NCBI GenBank assembly: GCA_015039465.1
Contig: MU130624.1
Span: 386,744-423,192, forward strand
Length of the DNA stretch: 36,449 nt
DNA from: Phlegmacium glaucopus
Lineage: Eukaryota; Basidiomycota; Agaricomycetes; Agaricales; Cortinariaceae
Reading direction: 5' to 3'
The first letter of the stretch is position 1; every line of letters starts with the position of its first letter. The notes under the pieces were generated by a model that was given only the letters and a program-made list of their open reading frames with translations, made no database searches and had not been told where the DNA came from. Both the position numbers and the translations under genes were made by a program. Positions 33,000 to 36,449 of the stretch are shown piece after piece.

Positions 33000-34370
33000 A
33001 TGACAAAAGACCCGACTGAAAAGTCAGGGAAGAAAACAACCCCAGGGATGCGCCGTGGAGCTCCAAGCGCCCCACCCCGAACCAGGCTCAATGCAGGGAC
33101 CTCTAGCAGCGTATGAACGCCATCGCCGGTGGACCCAAGCTACACGCACCCAGACCTGATTAACACCGTGAGGGAGGGGCGTAGTTTCCTGGAATCCCAG
33201 CTCCTGCTGGTACCGGAAGGAGCCCCTGCTACTACATCTACCCTCTCGGCAGCACTCTTCCAGATCGCAGCCACAGCCAAAATACCCAGGGAAGCAGCAC
33301 AAGCGATACGCTCCGTGGCCTGGCTGTTGGACGAGATGGAGGAAGACGCTGTGGCAGCTACAGCTCGAGATGCAGTGAACAGCCAGTTAAGCTACATGAA
33401 CAATGAGCTGAGGACTTTGACAGAATATTTTCAAACTACACTCAGTGGGGAGGTGGAGGAGCAAGCTGCAGCCATGGCCGCCTTGTCTAAAGTACTCAAG
33501 GACAGAATCAATCTCCCAACCCCCTACAGAGACGCAGTTATCGGACAAGGTAAAGCACCAGAAGGGGTGGACCCAAGAGTCATAGCGAGGGCAGGTATCA
33601 GGGCACGACAGTTCATCATAGACTTCCCGGTGGACTCTGCAATGCAATGCTGCAGTCAAGCAGAAATGCTGAAATGCTTCAACGAAGCAATGGTCAACGC
33701 GACAGGAGAAGGAGAAGCAGAGAAGCGTAGGATTAGGGCAGTGGAGAAGCTTGCAAATAAAGGCTTCTTAGGAGAATTCCTACATGACAAAGAAGTTAAG
33801 TGGTTTTCACAGCAAAAACATACTGACACATTTATTACAGCATTGGGAGACAAAGCAGCAGGAGCTCAGCTAAAGAAATGAAATTACCCAGTCATTGCCT
33901 ACTACGTCCCACTCAACCTCAACACAGACTCCCAGGAGCATCTAAAGGAGGTAATGGAAGTCAACAACATCCAGATGGGCAACCTCATACTCCTCTTCTC
34001 AGACCCGGATGCGGCAAATTGGGCAAAGACAACAGGCCTGGTAATATGCATTAAACGGGTCTCAGTGTCGAAGTACAAGAAAGAACCGATAAGATGCCTC
34101 AAATGCCAAGGATGGAACCACATCGCGGCAGAATGCGTCTCCAAGGAGGATATTTGTGGGACCTGTGGAATGCAAGGACATCAAACCAGCTCATGCACCA
34201 ACAGCAACGTCACCCACTTCATATCTTGCGACGCAAATGACCACACCAGCTGGGCAAGGGACTGCCCGACTTTCATCAGGAAATGCCAGGAGTATGACAC
34301 GAAACACCCAGAGAACAACTTACCATACTACCCCTCAACAGAAGCCTGGACATGGGCGACAGGGCCTCCC
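33000..34370 (+). pseudogene. Non-LTR retrotransposon ORF1 (gag-like, zinc knuckles), two TGA stops, cut by Ty3
   Basis: A single frame from ATG 33000 is open through 34370 apart from TGA at 33114-33116 and 33879-33881. After an N-terminal basic/Pro-rich part comes a long helical Ala/Glu-rich region, then a nucleic-acid-binding end with CLKCQGWNHIAAEC and CGTCGMQGHQTSSC (both CX2CX4HX4C). A third knuckle has lost its first Cys (SCDANDHTSWARDC). This is the ORF1 layout of fungal LINE-type elements, where ORF1 binds element RNA. ORF2 (endonuclease-RT) is not in the window because the frame is interrupted at 34371 by the LTR of another element. Both stops are in positions where CGA (Arg) would fit. 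Confidence 0.8.
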
Positions 34371-34783
34371 TGTTAGGGCAACTGCAACGCTGACTTAGTC
34401 AAGCTAGCAGGGGATCCAAAGTTAATAATATTTCAGAAAAGATATCTACAAGTGACTTACCTAGCAGGGGATCCAAAGAGGAAAGGATGGGGATCCCTGC
34501 TAGGCTGGGGGTATTTAAGTACTAATATGGACATAACGGAGATATAAAATAAATAAAGGAATGATACGATAATAATTAATTAATTAAATAAGAAGTGGTG
34601 CGATATGAAAAATAGAAATAAAGGACGGAGTGAATCGGAGGACCGGAGTCGGAGCGGAACTACGGGATTCCGGAGTCAACCGGTGACGGAAGCGGAGTTG
34701 GACGGAAGGTCGGAGGTCGTCGGAAAGGTGGGGTGTATGATTCTAGAGTTGAGGTTTGGGTTAAAGTCGGGTGTCCCCTAACA
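34371..34783 (-). repeat. 3' LTR of the second Ty3 element
   Basis: On the plus strand it starts TGTTAGGGCAACTG and ends GTGTCCCCTAACA, with TGTTAGGG/CCCTAACA inverted ends. It is rich in CG, unlike its counterpart at 28010. The duplicated target would be CTCCC (34366-34370), to be checked at the other end. Confidence 0.95.
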
Positions 34784-36449
34784 TCCATCCCCCCCTTCGG
34801 TAGGTGACGTCCCGGCACGAAAGGAAACTGTTCAAATTTGGCCATCCTGATGTGCTTAGGAGCTCCGGGGTACTTCTTGTGGAATTCCGCAACTAATTCG
34901 GGGGCATGTATGTTTTCCCGAGGCTCCCAGGTGTTATGTTCGATTCCGAAGTCTTGCCACTTCACGAGGTATCGGAATCTCCTGTTTATAACTCTGCTGT
35001 CGAGGATTTCCTCGACGACCCACTCCTCTTCTCCATCAATGATTTCCGGAAGTGGGGGAGTTGGAATGCGTCTTCCAGGGATCGGGTCTATCGGGGCTGG
35101 AGTTAGTTTGACTACGTTGAAGACCGGATGGAGTCGTTTCATGGACAAGGGAAGTTGGAGTCGGTAAGCGTTGTTGCCGACTCATTCTTCGATCGGAAAG
35201 GGGCCTAGGTGCCGAAGTCCTTTTCTGATTATAATATCTTGTCATGTCGTCTTTAGACTTGACCAGTGCTGCTTTCGCTTCATCTAGGGTGTTCCGCATT
35301 CGTTCCGTGAATTCATTAACGGACTCCATTCGGGATTCCGGTTGGCTCGGTTCAAAACCCATTCGGGGGATTCGTCCGGAGTCTAGGAGGAAAGGTGGGT
35401 GCTGTGTGGCGGAGTGGACATGATTATTGTACTGGAATTCCGCAAGGGGAAGGAGTTCGGCCCAATTGGTTTGTCGCTGGTTTGTAAAGAGTCGGAGATA
35501 CTGTTCCAATTCCTGATTTACTCGTTCCGTCTGGCCGTCTCCTTGCGGATGATAGGCGGTAGTAGCTGCCAACTTAATTCCGAGGATCCGGTAGAGCTCC
35601 CGCGTGAATTCCGCTACGAACTGTGGTCCTCTGTCTGATACCACTCTCCGGGGTAGTCCATGATGTTTCCAGACATGTTGGATATAAAGGCGTGCGGTTC
35701 CGGACGCGGAGGTGGTAGTAAGGGTTGGTGCAAAATGAGCTCGTTTGGTGACCGAATCAACTACTACCATTACCGAGTCGTATCCTGAAGACTCTGGAAG
35801 TTCCACTATGAAGTCCACACTGATTGTGTCCCATGGAGCTTTCGGAATTGGGAGGGGATGGAGTTCACCGACTGGATGGCGTCTTTGAGCCTTAGTCCGA
35901 AGACACAGGTCACAGGTTGAGGCATATTTTCCAATATATCTGGACATCTGTGGCCACCAATAGTTTCGGGATACGAGGTCGAGGGTCTTCCATCTTTTTG
36001 GATGCCCGGAAATTAGGGTGTTGTGGCAGAGGAATACAATCCACCATTGCAGGCCAAACATAATCTGGAACATGGACTTTTCCTTGGAAGGAGAGGATGT
36101 CATTGTTATGAGACCATTCTGCTGACTGGATGGATTGTGTGTGAGTAGTTTTCAACTCCTTTACCACTTTAGCTATGGCCTCTTCTTTTACACCTTCTCG
36201 GGTGCCCTTCCGGATGTCTTTCAAGACGTCTCGTTCTTCTCCTATGACTTCCAGTCCTTCTAAGGCCCGAATCGCGAAAAAGCCTGGGGTTAGGAGTGTG
36301 ATGTTGTCATTGTCACCAGTTCCGGTTCCGTGATCCGCTCGTCTGGACAAGGCGTCCGGTTTCCCATGCTTTTGCCTGGTCTGTGGTGCATGAGGAAATC
36401 AAACCGGGCTAGGAACAATGACCAACAGGCTTGTCTCCGATTGAGCTTT
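34660..36449 (-). pseudogene. Pol 3' part (RNase H end, integrase, chromodomain), broken
   Basis: In order on the minus strand: a short RNase H end (about 36340-36449, frameshift near 36360-36375); a linker; the integrase zinc site (H..H, then CDLC) and catalytic D (SVDFIVELP), D (VVSDRGPQF) and E (GDGQTERVNQE); then GPFPIEE and a chromodomain (EEEWVVEEILDSR...YLVKWQ...HNTWEP). Frame changes occur near 36040-36060. Between about 35200 and 35235 the usual linker after YYNQKR is missing, consistent with a deletion. A TGA lies at 35182-35184. The last frame ends at 34660, 124 bp inside the LTR. Chromodomains of this class can direct integration to marked chromatin. Confidence 0.9.
34784..34797 (-). 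other. Polypurine tract of the second Ty3 element
   Basis: AAGGGGGGGATGGA on the minus strand abuts the 3' LTR exactly, the textbook position of the plus-strand primer. The pol reading frame runs through it and into the LTR. Confidence 0.85.

Larger units (their letters stand above)
34371..36449 (-). mobile_element. Second Ty3/gypsy chromovirus, 3' part only (runs off the window)
   Basis: The 413-bp LTR at 34371-34783 is followed, reading away from it, by a chromodomain, integrase and the end of RNase H on the minus strand. The element therefore lies minus-oriented, with its 5' part beyond 36449. It is inserted in LINE ORF1. The LTR family is that of the solo LTR at 28010-28721. Frame breaks show it is inactive. 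Confidence 0.95.

Overview
The window looks like TE-rich nuclear DNA from an Agaricomycete-type basidiomycete. The basis is the gene content: split genes with many GT-AG introns of about 50-60 nt, a FunK1-type fungal kinase, a NACHT-WD40 STAND/NLR protein, Ty3 chromoviruses, and a broken gene resembling a large uncharacterised agaricomycete family. No species can be named from the sequence alone. I found no prokaryotic operons, CRISPR arrays or rRNA genes, and recognised no tRNA genes.

Layout. 1-4.4 kb is non-coding and filled with degenerate short-word repeats. 4.42-4.85 kb is a MITE-like element with 68-bp inverted ends. 4.94-7.49 kb (minus) is the one clean housekeeping gene, a seven-exon ABCF ATPase of the Gcn20/ABCF3 type (734 aa). 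8.8-9.1 kb may hold a tiny membrane protein. 9.77-11.0 kb (minus) is a truncated FunK1 kinase whose catalytic HRD reads HRN. 11.69-21.03 kb is a complete Ty3/gypsy chromovirus (minus) with 289-bp LTRs, TATAT target duplication and one very long gag-pol frame broken by a single TGA. That polyprotein carries an unusual spacer of about 550 residues containing four diverged copies of an ~85-residue module. 22.6-27.4 kb (plus) is a NACHT-WD40 gene with at least 13 WD40 repeats. Its modelled last exon ends inside a 557-bp hAT-like non-autonomous element. 28.0-31.2 kb is AT-rich, CpG-poor TE debris, including a solo LTR nested inside another solo LTR.

31.3-36.4 kb is a layered insertion. A cysteine-rich/AT-hook gene is split by a CCGGA-rich element with an 8-bp target duplication, then broken at its 3' side next to a non-LTR retrotransposon ORF1. 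That ORF1 is in turn cut by a second, defective chromovirus that runs off the window.

Three themes connect the pieces. First, a CpG-to-TpG/CpA signature recurs: LTR differences are transitions mostly at CpG, in-frame TGA stops probably derive from CGA codons, and the NLR's 3' part has almost no CpG although its frame is open. Second, several hAT-like non-autonomous elements share one design but use a different reiterated short word in each family. Third, TEs interrupt or border most of the non-housekeeping genes.
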